From Rhodospirillaceae bacterium (GTDB lineage: Bacteria; Pseudomonadota; Alphaproteobacteria; UBA8366; GCA-2717185), in assembly GCA_002717185.1 (NCBI GenBank), contig PBDC01000071.1, positions 1 through 27,256 of the forward strand: a DNA stretch of 27,256 bases, read 5' to 3'. Every line of letters starts with the position of its first letter. The stretch's first letter is position 1. Made by a program: the position numbers and the translations under genes. The notes under the pieces are model-generated. The model saw only the letters and a program-made list of their open reading frames with translations, did not search any database and had not been told where the DNA came from. Below, one piece after another: positions 15,508 to 27,256 of this stretch.

Positions 15508-15618
15508 ATGATGATGGGACTGTGCGGGCGTGTTCTGTCTCGGGTGAGCAAACGTGCTCGGATGGAAATTTCGATATTGGGCTTGAAAGTTAGGAAGGTA
15601 CGGAAGCGACATGGCTAG
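15508..15618 (+). CDS. candidate ilv leader peptide, upstream ORF overlapping the ilvB start
   Basis: This 36-codon frame opens with three consecutive ATGs and ends in a TAG that lies inside the first codons of ilvB, an overlap of 8 bases. Ten of the 36 residues are Leu, Ile or Val, densest in MEISILGLKVRKV. This is the kind of content expected of a leader whose translation senses branched-chain aminoacyl-tRNAs. The rest is rich in Arg and Lys. A hairpin, GAGCA-AACG-TGCTC at 15546-15559, lies within it. It has no strong ribosome site, only AGG about 10 bases upstream. It could be a genuine attenuator peptide, a translational-coupling ORF or chance. Confidence 0.35.
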   Translation: MMMGLCGRVLSRVSKRARMEISILGLKVRKVRKRHG

Positions 15619-17380
15619 CGAACACATGACCGGCGCGGAAGTCATCATCAAGGCTTTGACAGACCTTGGTGTTGAAGTCGTATTCGGCTATCCTGGCGGC
15701 GCTGTCCTGCCGATTTACGATGCGCTTTTCAAACAGAACCACCTCAAGCATATCCTCGTTCGGCAGGAAGGTGGTGCTGTGCATGCGGCGGAAGGCTATG
15801 CGAGATCGACGGGGAAGGTTGGCGTTGTTCTTGTCACCTCGGGGCCCGGCGCGACCAATGCAGTTACGGGTCTGACAGATGCGCTGATGGATTCCGTGCC
15901 AATCGTGTGCCTCACTGGCCAGGTGCCGACCCATTTGATCGGTAACGATGCTTTTCAGGAATGCGATACGACCGGTATCACCCGACCTTGCACCAAACAC
16001 AACTATTTGGTCAAAGATACTGAGTCTTTGGCGCGCACGATGCATGAGGCATTTTATGTCGCGCGCTCAGGCCGCCCTGGTCCTGTCGTCATCGATCTAC
16101 CAAAGGACATCCAGTTCGCTGAATGTCCCTATGTCGGGCCTGAGGAAATCAAACATCCGAGCTATAGGCCGCGAATTCGCGGCAACGCAGACGAGATCGA
16201 ACGTGTGGTTGATGTCATCGCTAAGGCGGAGCGGCCGATTTTCTACGGAGGCGGCGGCATTGTGAATTCGGGACCCGCCGCCTGCAAGAAGTTCACCGAC
16301 TTCGTGCGGATGACGGGATATCCGTGCACCCTTACACTAATGGGGCTCGGCGCCTTCCCGGGTTCAGACCCGCAGTTCCTTGGCATGCTCGGCATGCACG
16401 GAACCTACGAAGCCAATATGGCGATGCACGAATGCGACGCGTTGATCTGCGTTGGCGCACGCTTCGACGATCGGATTACCGGTCGGCTGGATGCGTTCTC
16501 TCCGAATTCGACCAAGATCCATATTGACATTGATCCTTCATCAATTAACAAGAACGTCCGGGTCGACTTGCCTATCGTGGGTGACGTTGGCGCAGTGATG
16601 GGCCAGCTCACCAAGGCCTGGAAGGAGCGCGTTAAGCGCCGTTCCAACGGCAAGGCCGTGCGAGAATGGTGGAAAATGATCGAGGATTGGAAAGGCGTCA
16701 ATTGCCTCGCCTACAAACAGGATAAGAAGCTGATCAAGCCGCAATACGCGATAGAGCGACTTTATGAGCTGACCAAGGATCGCGAGACTTTTATCACCAC
16801 TGAGGTCGGCCAGCATCAGATGTGGGCCGCGCAGTTCTACAAGTTCGAAACGCCGAAGCACTGGATGACCTCGGGCGGACTTGGAACGATGGGATATGGG
16901 CTTCCCTCAGCGGTTGGCGTTCAGATTGCGCACCCGGACAAGCTTGTAGTCGATATCTCCGGCGAGGCCTCGTTCTTGATGAATATGCAAGAACTCTCGA
17001 CAGCCGTGCAGCACCGCTTGCCGGTCAAGGTCTTTATTCTGAACAACCAGTATATGGGCATGGTCCGACAATGGCAGGAGCTGCTGCACGGCAGCCGCTA
17101 TTCCGAGACTTACATGGACTCGCTGCCCGATTTCGTGAAGTTGGCGGAGAGTTTCGGTGCGGTTGGTCTGCGCGTCACAAAGCCTGAAGAACTCGATGAC
17201 ATGATAGGTGAGATGGTCGCGGTGGATAAGATGGTTATCGCCGACGTTTGCGTGGACCCATCGGAAAACTGTTTCCCAATGATACCGTCGGGCTCTGCGC
17301 ATAACGAGATGATACTCGGCTCCGAGGCCAAGAGCTTCAGTCAGACCGGCGTTTCCAACGAAGGTGCGGTGCTCGTTTGA
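15611..17380 (+). CDS. ilvB: acetolactate synthase (acetohydroxyacid synthase), large catalytic subunit
   Basis: The protein has 589 residues. It is a ThDP- and FAD-dependent enzyme that joins two pyruvates, or pyruvate and 2-ketobutyrate, in the first common step of valine, leucine and isoleucine synthesis. The catalytic Glu53 sits in RQEGGAVHAAEGYAR. The central FAD domain contains DALICVGARFDDRITGRLDAF. The ThDP-binding block is GEAS at 451-454, through NN at 478-479 in FILNNQYMGMVRQWQELLHG. The Mg-binding Asp usually seen in this block is Glu452 here. GGAAG lies upstream of the ATG. The regulatory subunit gene begins 16 bp after the stop. Confidence 0.96.
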   Translation: MASEHMTGAEVIIKALTDLGVEVVFGYPGGAVLPIYDALFKQNHLKHILVRQEGGAVHAAEGYARSTGKVGVVLVTSGPGATNAVTGLTDALMDSVPIVCLTGQVPTHLIGNDAFQECDTTGITRPCTKHNYLVKDTESLARTMHEAFYVARSGRPGPVVIDLPKDIQFAECPYVGPEEIKHPSYRPRIRGNADEIERVVDVIAKAERPIFYGGGGIVNSGPAACKKFTDFVRMTGYPCTLTLMGLGAFPGSDPQFLGMLGMHGTYEANMAMHECDALICVGARFDDRITGRLDAFSPNSTKIHIDIDPSSINKNVRVDLPIVGDVGAVMGQLTKAWKERVKRRSNGKAVREWWKMIEDWKGVNCLAYKQDKKLIKPQYAIERLYELTKDRETFITTEVGQHQMWAAQFYKFETPKHWMTSGGLGTMGYGLPSAVGVQIAHPDKLVVDISGEASFLMNMQELSTAVQHRLPVKVFILNNQYMGMVRQWQELLHGSRYSETYMDSLPDFVKLAESFGAVGLRVTKPEELDDMIGEMVAVDKMVIADVCVDPSENCFPMIPSGSAHNEMILGSEAKSFSQTGVSNEGAVLV

Positions 17381-17396
17381 GCGCTAATCATCGATT

Positions 17397-19476
<2,080 letters not shown>

Positions 19477-19487
19477 GCCGGCGCTAA

Positions 19488-20525
<1,038 letters not shown>

Positions 20526-20573
20526 GGTCTTTTTGTCACCGCGCCACAGCGGGTTATGGCGTGCGAAATGCAA

Positions 20574-20608
20574 AACGCCCGGAGTGCGTTGTTCGCGTTC
20601 CGGGCGTT
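20574..20608 (+). terminator. long hairpin after ilvC, probable terminator
   Basis: AACGCCCGGA at 20574-20583 pairs perfectly with TCCGGGCGTT at 20599-20608, and GCG/CGC pairs extend into the loop. Outward, GCGAAATG and CATTTTGC continue the symmetry with mismatches, so the structure spans about 20561-20620. Only four T residues follow the core, so termination may be partial. Confidence 0.6.
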
Positions 20609-20693
20609 CACATTTTGCCTTGCTGTCTGCGTTAAAGGCTTAGTAAGCTTGTGTTTTGAAGGAAACTCTAAAGACTTTTTAACTATATCTGTT

Positions 20694-20721
20694 TTGATTT
20701 ATTATCCGTTAATCGTACGAT
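20694..20721 (+). promoter_or_regulatory. possible mreB promoter
   Basis: TTGATT and TACGAT are separated by 16 bases in AT-rich DNA about 145 bp upstream of mreB. Both hexamers are imperfect. Confidence 0.25.
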
Positions 20722-20841
20722 ACGCTGTTGCTGAGGATGGATGTTATTACAGCGATTAATTCGTAAAAAAACGCCGTATGTTGCAGTAAATTCATTGCTA
20801 GTGGCGCTGTATACCCGCGAAGCGTCGAAGTCGGCATATAA

Positions 20842-21906
<1,065 letters not shown>

Positions 21907-21955
21907 ACCGGGAGTCGCTCGGATCTGTCCGTGACGAGCCGAGGAACCGCGAAAC

Positions 21956-22825
21956 GTGGCAAAACGACCTGAGTACTTTCAGAGAGTGACCAAGCCGCTG
22001 CGCGCAATGGCACAGCGTTTCGCCTTTTTATTCCTGTTGACTGCTGCGGGCGGGGTTCTTCTAGTCGGCAAGGCAGACCCTAAGATATTCGACCGGACTC
22101 GAATGGCGGTTACCGATGTCGTCGCACCGGCTCTCAACGCGCTATCGCGGCCCATAGCGACCGTTGCTGCAATCGTCGAGGAGGTGAGGTACCTGGTCGA
22201 TCTGCACGACAAGAACGCTGACCTGCGGGCGGAAAACAATCGCCTAATTCAATGGCATACTGCAGCGCGCAATCTGGCGGACGAAAATGAGCGGCTCCGA
22301 TCATTACTGCGCTTCGTACCGGATAACCCTTCAACGTTTATCTCCGCCCGGGTAATTGCCGATTCCGGTGGCACTTTCGTGCGCAGCATTTTGGTTAATG
22401 CAGGCGAGCGTGATGGTGTCCGTGCCGGCTTTCCTGTCGTCGTCGGCGAAGGACTGATCGGACGGGTCGTGGATTCCGGTGAGCGCGTCTCTCGCGTATT
22501 GCTGATTGACGATTTGAACAGCCGTATTCCCGTCGCCGTTGGCCCAAATCGGGAACGCGCCGTGCTCGCAGGCGATAACTCTCTGCGCCCCAAACTGATT
22601 TATCTGGCTGGAAATGCGCGGGTCGCGAAAGGGGATCGGATTGCTACATCGGGCCATGGCGGCGTGTTCCCCTTTGGAATCCCGGTCGGCTCGGTATCGT
22701 CAATTGACGGTAATGAGGTTCAGGTCGAGACCTTCGTTTCGGCTTACGCGCTGGAATATGTCCGCATTATTAATTATGGGCTTGCTGGGGTTTTGGATAG
22801 TGAACGGCGCCGAACCGCGGACTAG
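21956..22825 (+). CDS. mreC: MreC, rod-shape-determining periplasmic protein
   Basis: The protein has 289 residues. A short cytoplasmic tail is followed by a membrane segment at about 22-37 (FAFLFLLTAAGGVLLV), then a coiled coil at about 74-118 (DLHDKNADLRAENNRLIQ). The paired beta-domains of MreC follow (about 122-275), with the hallmarks SILVNAGERDGVRAGFPVV and GLIGRVVDSGERVSRVLLI. MreC links MreB to the elongation transpeptidase PBP2 and activates it. The start is GTG, with GAGGA 10 bases upstream. A strong hairpin lies in the 96-bp gap before mreD. Confidence 0.95.
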   Translation: MAKRPEYFQRVTKPLRAMAQRFAFLFLLTAAGGVLLVGKADPKIFDRTRMAVTDVVAPALNALSRPIATVAAIVEEVRYLVDLHDKNADLRAENNRLIQWHTAARNLADENERLRSLLRFVPDNPSTFISARVIADSGGTFVRSILVNAGERDGVRAGFPVVVGEGLIGRVVDSGERVSRVLLIDDLNSRIPVAVGPNRERAVLAGDNSLRPKLIYLAGNARVAKGDRIATSGHGGVFPFGIPVGSVSSIDGNEVQVETFVSAYALEYVRIINYGLAGVLDSERRRTAD

Positions 22826-22840
22826 GAAAATTAGCACGTA

Positions 22841-22871
22841 CGAATCCGGAATGCTTCGTATTCTGGATTCG
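22841..22871 (+). repeat. 12-bp hairpin in the mreC-mreD gap
   Basis: CGAATCCGGAAT at 22841-22852 pairs with ATTCTGGATTCG at 22860-22871 around a 7-base loop, with one G-U wobble in RNA. No T-run follows, so it is unlikely to stop transcription. It could protect or separate parts of the operon mRNA. Confidence 0.6.
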
Positions 22872-22921
22872 GTTAGAACTGGCCGTTTCTGTAAATAACG
22901 TTATAGGAGCCGGGCGACGCA

Positions 22922-23437
22922 ATGAAAGGTAAGGTCTGGGAACGGCTCGACTTCGTTGCGAGGATTATGATCCCGATACTGGTCAGCCTTTGGCTCGTGG
23001 TCGTTAGCGTTTTGCCCCTGCATATGCCAGAAGTTAGTTTTGTTGTGCCGGTTTTGGCCTTGATGGCGGTTTACTATTGGGGACTTCATCGCGCTGACCT
23101 GCTGCCTGCACCAGCGATCTTCGTAATCGGATTTCTGCAGGACATACTTTCCGGTGGTCCGCTGGGCATCCACACGCTGACTTTTCTTGCAGTCTACGGA
23201 ATATGCGTTTCGCAGCGGCGTTTTTTCTATGGCAAATCTTTCTTCGTTGTATGGTGGGGCTTCATGGTCGTCACTGGGGGCGCGTTAACCCTGGAATGGG
23301 CGTTGATATCGGTATTTCTCGAGCAGCTCGTGTCGCTTCGGTCGATATTCTTCAAGTATTTGTTGACAATTGCACTCTATCCCGCAGTCGCTTGGCTGTT
23401 TGCGCGCATGCAGCGTACTCTGCCTGTGGTCCAATAG
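22922..23437 (+). CDS. mreD: MreD, rod-shape-determining membrane protein
   Basis: The protein has 171 residues. Five or six hydrophobic segments cover most of its length, beginning with IMIPILVSLWLVVVSVLPL. The stretch FVIGFLQDILSGGPLGIHTL is the recognisable MreD signature. It is an integral membrane component of the elongasome, working with MreC. GGAG lies about 12 bases before the ATG. The mrdA ATG follows directly after the mreD stop codon with no gap, which indicates translational coupling. Confidence 0.92.
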   Translation: MKGKVWERLDFVARIMIPILVSLWLVVVSVLPLHMPEVSFVVPVLALMAVYYWGLHRADLLPAPAIFVIGFLQDILSGGPLGIHTLTFLAVYGICVSQRRFFYGKSFFVVWWGFMVVTGGALTLEWALISVFLEQLVSLRSIFFKYLLTIALYPAVAWLFARMQRTLPVVQ

Positions 23438-25312
23438 ATGAAGACCGAAAAGACAAGAGAAAAACTGTTCGGCCGCCGTGCGGCCATCCTGTTGGGTGGC
23501 CAGATGGCTTTGTTCGCAGGGCTCGGCGCCCGCATGTATTATTTGCAAGTTCTTCAAGCCGATCATTATCGAACCCTGGCTGAGGATAATCGTATCAATC
23601 TGCGTCTCTTGGCACCACCGCGTGGGTTCATCCTTGACCGGTCCGGTAAACCGATCGCCATCAATATGCAAAACTATCGGGTTGTCGTAATTCGCGAACA
23701 AGCGAAGGAACTCTCAGTTACCCTGGCGCGGTTGGAAAAATTGTTGGAGAGCGGGTCCGTGGATGCATCGCGTGTCCTACGGGATGCCGAACGACGGCGC
23801 GCATTCGTCCCGGTCACCGTGGCGGAAAATTTGAGTTGGAATGAGGTCAGCAAGTTGGAGGTCAACGCGCCCAACTTGCCCGGTGTCCATATCGAAGTCG
23901 GGTTGTCCCGCTACTACCCATTTGGCCCCGCGATGGCACATGTGGTTGGCTATGTGTCAGCAGTTTCGGAGAAGGATCTCACCGGCCAGGATCCTCTACT
24001 CGAACTGCCCGGTTTTCGTATAGGAAAGAGTTGGATCGAGAAACGATTTGACAGCACATTGCGGGGCAGAGCTGGCAATAGCCGAGTCGAGGTCAACGCA
24101 CTCGGTCGGGAGATTCGTGAATTGCATCGCGAGGAAAGTGAAGTAGGTCGTGAAATATCACTCACTCTCGATACTGGACTGCAGGTCGCGGCCGCTGAGC
24201 GGCTGGCCAAGGAACGAAGCGCTTCCGCAGTGGTGCTGGATCCTCACCGTGGCGATGTGCTGGCGATGGTCTCTTTGCCGGGATATAACCCGAATTCTTT
24301 CAGCGAGGGGCTGAGCAAAAGCGAGTGGCACAGCCTTTTGCAAGATCAGCACGCACCACTGATCAACAAGGCAATCGCGGGGTTATATGCCCCGGGCTCG
24401 ACCTTCAAGCTCATCGTCGCACTAGCCGCGCTGGAGGCGGGTATTTCCATTGAGCACAACACTTATTGCCGCGGATACATGACGTTGGGGGATAGCCGAT
24501 TCCATTGCTGGCAGAAACATGGTCATGGCCGCGTCGGACTAGTCCACGCATTACGTGAATCGTGCGACATTTGGTTCTACGATGTGGCTCTCAAAATTGG
24601 CATCGACAAGGTAGCAGCCATGGCCCGGCGCCTCGGACTTGGCACAACCTATGACTTCGACGTTGCCGGCGAAAAGGCAGGGTTGATCCCAACCCGGGGA
24701 TGGAAGCGTGCCGCGATTGGTAGTAGCTGGCAGAAGGGTGAGACGGCGATTGCGGCCATCGGCCAAGGTTACGTCCTGTCGACACCGTTGCAGCTTGCGG
24801 TGATGACGTCTCGGCTGGTCAATGGTGGCTTTGCAGTAACGCCTAGGCTGACCCGTGACCAAATCGAAGACAATTTTGTTGCGCCGGGGCTGGAGCCTGA
24901 GTTTCCTTCAATTGGAATTTCGGAAGTGTCGCGCCGTATCGTCATGCAGGCAATGGACCAAGTGGTGAACCATGTACGCGGGACGGCACGGCGATCTCAG
25001 TTGAAAGATCCGTCTATGGCGATGGGTGGCAAGACTGGGACGTCGCAGGTGCGACGTATCAGTATGGCCGAGCGGGAAGAGGGAGTTCGCAAGAACGAGG
25101 AGAAACTCTGGCGCGAACGCGACCATGCGTTGTTTGTTGGTTATGCGCCGGTTCAGGCACCGCAATATGTTGTTTCGGTGGTGGTTGAACATGGTGGTGG
25201 TGGTTCGAAAATTGCCGCACCCATTGCTCGCGATCTTTTGGAACATGCGCAACGGCATAAATCCGGGCGCGTAGGGGCGTTAAGGATGTTGCCGTCGGCC
25301 CGACAAGGATAA
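23438..25312 (+). CDS. mrdA: penicillin-binding protein 2, elongation transpeptidase
   Basis: The protein has 624 residues. One membrane segment lies at about 15-33. A dimerisation/pedestal domain follows, with APPRGFILDRSGKPIA at about 59-74, and then the transpeptidase domain. The active-site motifs are STFK with nucleophile Ser321, SCD at 375-377 and KTG at 532-534. HCWQKHGHG and YNPNSFSEGL are PBP2-specific stretches. It cross-links peptidoglycan during side-wall growth and is the target of mecillinam-type beta-lactams in characterised species. Its gene abuts mreD with no gap, and rodA starts 10 bp later. The length is normal and all motifs are intact. Confidence 0.96.
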   Translation: MKTEKTREKLFGRRAAILLGGQMALFAGLGARMYYLQVLQADHYRTLAEDNRINLRLLAPPRGFILDRSGKPIAINMQNYRVVVIREQAKELSVTLARLEKLLESGSVDASRVLRDAERRRAFVPVTVAENLSWNEVSKLEVNAPNLPGVHIEVGLSRYYPFGPAMAHVVGYVSAVSEKDLTGQDPLLELPGFRIGKSWIEKRFDSTLRGRAGNSRVEVNALGREIRELHREESEVGREISLTLDTGLQVAAAERLAKERSASAVVLDPHRGDVLAMVSLPGYNPNSFSEGLSKSEWHSLLQDQHAPLINKAIAGLYAPGSTFKLIVALAALEAGISIEHNTYCRGYMTLGDSRFHCWQKHGHGRVGLVHALRESCDIWFYDVALKIGIDKVAAMARRLGLGTTYDFDVAGEKAGLIPTRGWKRAAIGSSWQKGETAIAAIGQGYVLSTPLQLAVMTSRLVNGGFAVTPRLTRDQIEDNFVAPGLEPEFPSIGISEVSRRIVMQAMDQVVNHVRGTARRSQLKDPSMAMGGKTGTSQVRRISMAEREEGVRKNEEKLWRERDHALFVGYAPVQAPQYVVSVVVEHGGGGSKIAAPIARDLLEHAQRHKSGRVGALRMLPSARQG

Positions 25313-25322
25313 TGCCGTAGAC

Positions 25323-26462
25323 ATGATGCGGACACGCACCCCGTCAGATATCCGATTGGTCCAGAAGTTCTGGCGAGTGAACTGGGCATTGGTTCTGTTG
25401 GTTACCCTTGTTGCGTCGATCGGTTTCGCGATTCTGTATTCGGCAGCGAACGGCAATATTTCGCCGTGGGCGTCGAAGCAGATGGTGATGTTCTTCGTCG
25501 GTCTAGTCGTAATGCTTACGATCGCAGTGATCGATATCCGCATCTGGATGCGCTACGCCTATGTGTTCTATGTGTTCACCTTGAGCCTCTTAGTCTATGT
25601 AGAGTTTTTCGGCACTGAGATAAACAATGCGCAGCGGTGGATCAAACTCGGTCAATTTCAGGTGCAGCCGTCCGAGTTCATGAAGATCACCCTCGTCATG
25701 GTGTTGGCACGCTATTTTCATCGGCTAAACATCCAGGATATCGCGCGGCCGCGATATCTAATTGTGCCTTCGCTGCTAATTGCGGTGCCAGTGCTACTGG
25801 TCCAACGGCAGCCGGATCTCGGCACGGCGTTGTTCCTGGTAATCTGCGGCGGGGCGATGTTCTTTCTCGCTGGTGTGCGGATCTGGAAGTTCATCGTGGC
25901 TCTGACCGCGACAATTGTGGCGTTGCCGATCGCGTGGCCGTTTATGCTGGACTATCAGAAAGACCGTATCCTCACCTTCCTGTCGATTGATGTGGACCCA
26001 CTTAAAGAGGGTTACCACATCATGCAATCGAAGATTGCACTAGGGTCGGGTGGAATGTTTGGGCGTGGATTCATGCAGGGTACGCAGAGTCATCTCGAAT
26101 TCCTGCCGGAACGGCAGACCGACTTCATCTTCACTATGCTGGCGGAGGAGTTCGGGTTGGTTGGCGGGCTCGGTCTGCTTGGCCTTTACTCGCTTCTACT
26201 GCTGTATGGTCTGTCTATCGCGCTTCGTTGTCAGAACCATTTCGGCCGCCTACTCGCCATGGGTTTCAGCGTGATGTTTTTCTTATATGCGTTTATCAAT
26301 ATCGCTATGGTTATGGCTTTGATACCAGTTGTCGGTCTGCCTTTGCCCCTTATATCCTTCGGTGGTACAGCGATGATCACAGTGCTGGCCGGCTTCGGTT
26401 TCCTTATCTGCGTGTCCGTGCATCGGGATGTACGCGTTGGTCGTCACGGCGAAGGACGTTAA
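25323..26462 (+). CDS. rodA: RodA, peptidoglycan glycosyltransferase of the SEDS family
   Basis: The protein has 379 residues with about ten membrane segments. It polymerises lipid II glycan strands together with PBP2. SEDS hallmarks are present: RWIKLGQFQVQPSEFMKITL, LVQRQPDLGTALFLVICGG, PLKEGYHIMQSKIALGSGG and the C-terminal VVGLPLPLISFGGTAMITV. The conserved Asp of QPDLGTA, essential in characterised RodA proteins, is kept. Two ATGs are in tandem at the start, and AAGGAT lies about 13 bases upstream. It is the last gene of the operon. No clear intrinsic terminator was found after it. Confidence 0.96.
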   Translation: MMRTRTPSDIRLVQKFWRVNWALVLLVTLVASIGFAILYSAANGNISPWASKQMVMFFVGLVVMLTIAVIDIRIWMRYAYVFYVFTLSLLVYVEFFGTEINNAQRWIKLGQFQVQPSEFMKITLVMVLARYFHRLNIQDIARPRYLIVPSLLIAVPVLLVQRQPDLGTALFLVICGGAMFFLAGVRIWKFIVALTATIVALPIAWPFMLDYQKDRILTFLSIDVDPLKEGYHIMQSKIALGSGGMFGRGFMQGTQSHLEFLPERQTDFIFTMLAEEFGLVGGLGLLGLYSLLLLYGLSIALRCQNHFGRLLAMGFSVMFFLYAFINIAMVMALIPVVGLPLPLISFGGTAMITVLAGFGFLICVSVHRDVRVGRHGEGR

Positions 26463-26796
26463 GGGGCTGCTGGTTGATGGCATGGCCAAGACGGCGTGTC
26501 TCGCGCACTCAAGGGTCTTTGCTGGGCGCGTGCTGAGTTCTTGGCAATATGCTTTATGGCGGGGGAGTGGTGGGACATGGCCTTCCTGGAGCGCCGGGGT
26601 CGGGGTTTAGTGCGCTAGCGGCCTTTAAATTTCCCTGTCCGATAATGTCATCGAACATTTTATTGGATTCTTCATAAGTAGCGTAGTCATACGTCCTCAA
26701 ACCAGCGTTCAAAGTCAAAGAGTGCCTGAACCGGACCATCACCATTCAGAGCAAGACATCTCTTGGCGCAGGGAGATGCTCCGAAGGATAGTCCGA
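26463..26796. other. gene-poor stretch after rodA
   Basis: No recognisable coding region is seen. Short open frames exist on both strands (for example 26554-26745 on the minus strand), with no family resemblance and no ribosome site. No strong terminator hairpin with a T-run was found. Confidence 0.4.
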
Positions 26797-27077
26797 TGCC
26801 AGCCGGTACGTTGGTGGAGTGGATTCTGTGGAAGAATTCTGGAATTGATCTGAAGTGGGTAGCAGAAAGGTGTTCCACGACATACGAAAACGCGAAATTC
26901 AGAGACCGAATCCTAAGGGAACATGGAATTGCTAGGGTCTATCTAATGTCGCAGGGTGGGCATCTGCCCACGTTTGAGGTAGTTGGTTGTTTTGTTGTTC
27001 TGGTGCCTAACAGAACTAGCGGCTCCTTGTGCAAAATATCACGCCTTCGTCCTGTCGGCCAAAATCTTGCGGGTTAA
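26797..27077 (+). CDS. hypothetical protein, unidentified
   Basis: The frame encodes 93 residues from an ATG preceded by AAGGAT at 8 bases, a reasonable ribosome site. The first half looks protein-like, with amphipathic helical character (WILWKNSGIDLKWVAERC, then AKFRDRILREHGIARVYLM). The second half (VGCFVVLVPNRTSGSLCK) is less convincing. No domain is recognised. It stands alone between rodA and tRNA-Lys. It may be a small orphan gene, a truncated remnant or chance. Confidence 0.3.
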
Positions 27078-27153
27078 CTATCATGTCCTCCATGTATGGG
27101 ACGGTCTACTTTGGTGTTACTGGGACCTGTTCGGGCAAAGCTGAGACACCCTA

Positions 27154-27182
27154 TCGACAAACCACAGCCGCTTTGGTATAGC
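27154..27182 (+). promoter_or_regulatory. promoter of tRNA-Lys with GC-rich discriminator
   Basis: TCGACA at 27154-27159 and TATAGC at 27177-27182 are separated by exactly 17 bases. The six bases after the -10 are GGCTGT, a GC-rich discriminator of the type found at stringently controlled stable-RNA promoters. The expected start falls on or next to 27189, the first base of the tRNA. Confidence 0.55.
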
Positions 27183-27188
27183 GGCTGT

Positions 27189-27190
<2 letters not shown>
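27162..27190. repeat. perfect 11-bp inverted repeat overlapping the tRNA promoter and 5' end
   Basis: CCACAGCCGCT at 27162-27172 and AGCGGCTGTGG at 27180-27190 flank TTGGTAT. The right arm covers half of the -10, the discriminator and the first two bases of the tRNA. No T-run follows. Confidence 0.6.

Positions 27191-27256
<66 letters not shown>

Noticed and set aside
26554..26745. 63-codon minus-strand frame after rodA
   Set aside because: No ribosome site and no family resemblance; the C-terminal half is Pro/Ala/Gly-rich, as expected of a GC-rich shadow frame.

Overview
The window reads as a stretch of an alphaproteobacterial chromosome, probably from the Rhodospirillales or a related order. 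The evidence is the gene order mrp / hflK-hflC-DUF2065-degP, serB-miaA-ilvB-ilvN-ilvC and mreB-mreC-mreD-mrdA-rodA, the typical HflK and DUF2065 proteins, a PagL-type outer-membrane enzyme and moderately GC-rich coding sequence. No insertion sequence, phage gene or CRISPR array was seen. The assignment rests on gene content and order, not on rRNA.

Layout. Positions 1-620 are gene-poor, with a possible C-terminal fragment at the edge (3-125) and a possible decayed reading frame (228-467). A TPR/2-oxoglutarate-Fe(II) oxygenase fusion (621-2042, +) converges on a lipoprotein M48 metalloprotease (2047-3504, -). After an 850-bp gene-free stretch come prolyl aminopeptidase (4358-5311) and a PagL-like lipid A 3-O-deacylase (5371-5892). 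A second gene-poor stretch (5893-7014) holds a compact small unit: an almost full-length anti-16S Shine-Dalgarno sequence, a 24-codon ORF and a strong terminator. mrp (-) is divergent from hflK-hflC-DUF2065-degP (+), which ends at a terminator. An MFS transporter (+) converges on serB (-), and serB is head-to-head with miaA (+).

The metabolic core is a branched-chain amino acid operon at 15611-20525: ilvB, ilvN, a plant-type long (class II) ketol-acid reductoisomerase and then a conventional short (class I) IlvC. It has a recognisable promoter and a 36-codon upstream ORF that overlaps the ilvB start. A long hairpin separates it from the rod-shape operon mreB-mreC-mreD-mrdA-rodA (20866-26462), which supplies the cytoskeleton, its membrane partners, the elongation transpeptidase and the glycosyltransferase. 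The window ends in a gene-poor stretch and a tRNA-Lys(CTT), cut by the window edge, with its own promoter.

The most notable signals are the side-by-side class I and class II reductoisomerases, with a serine in the class II nucleotide-binding loop, and the small unit at 5958-6128. Next are the ilvB leader ORF, a Glu in place of the second Asp of the SerB catalytic motif, and the tRNA promoter whose predicted start is the first base of the mature tRNA.
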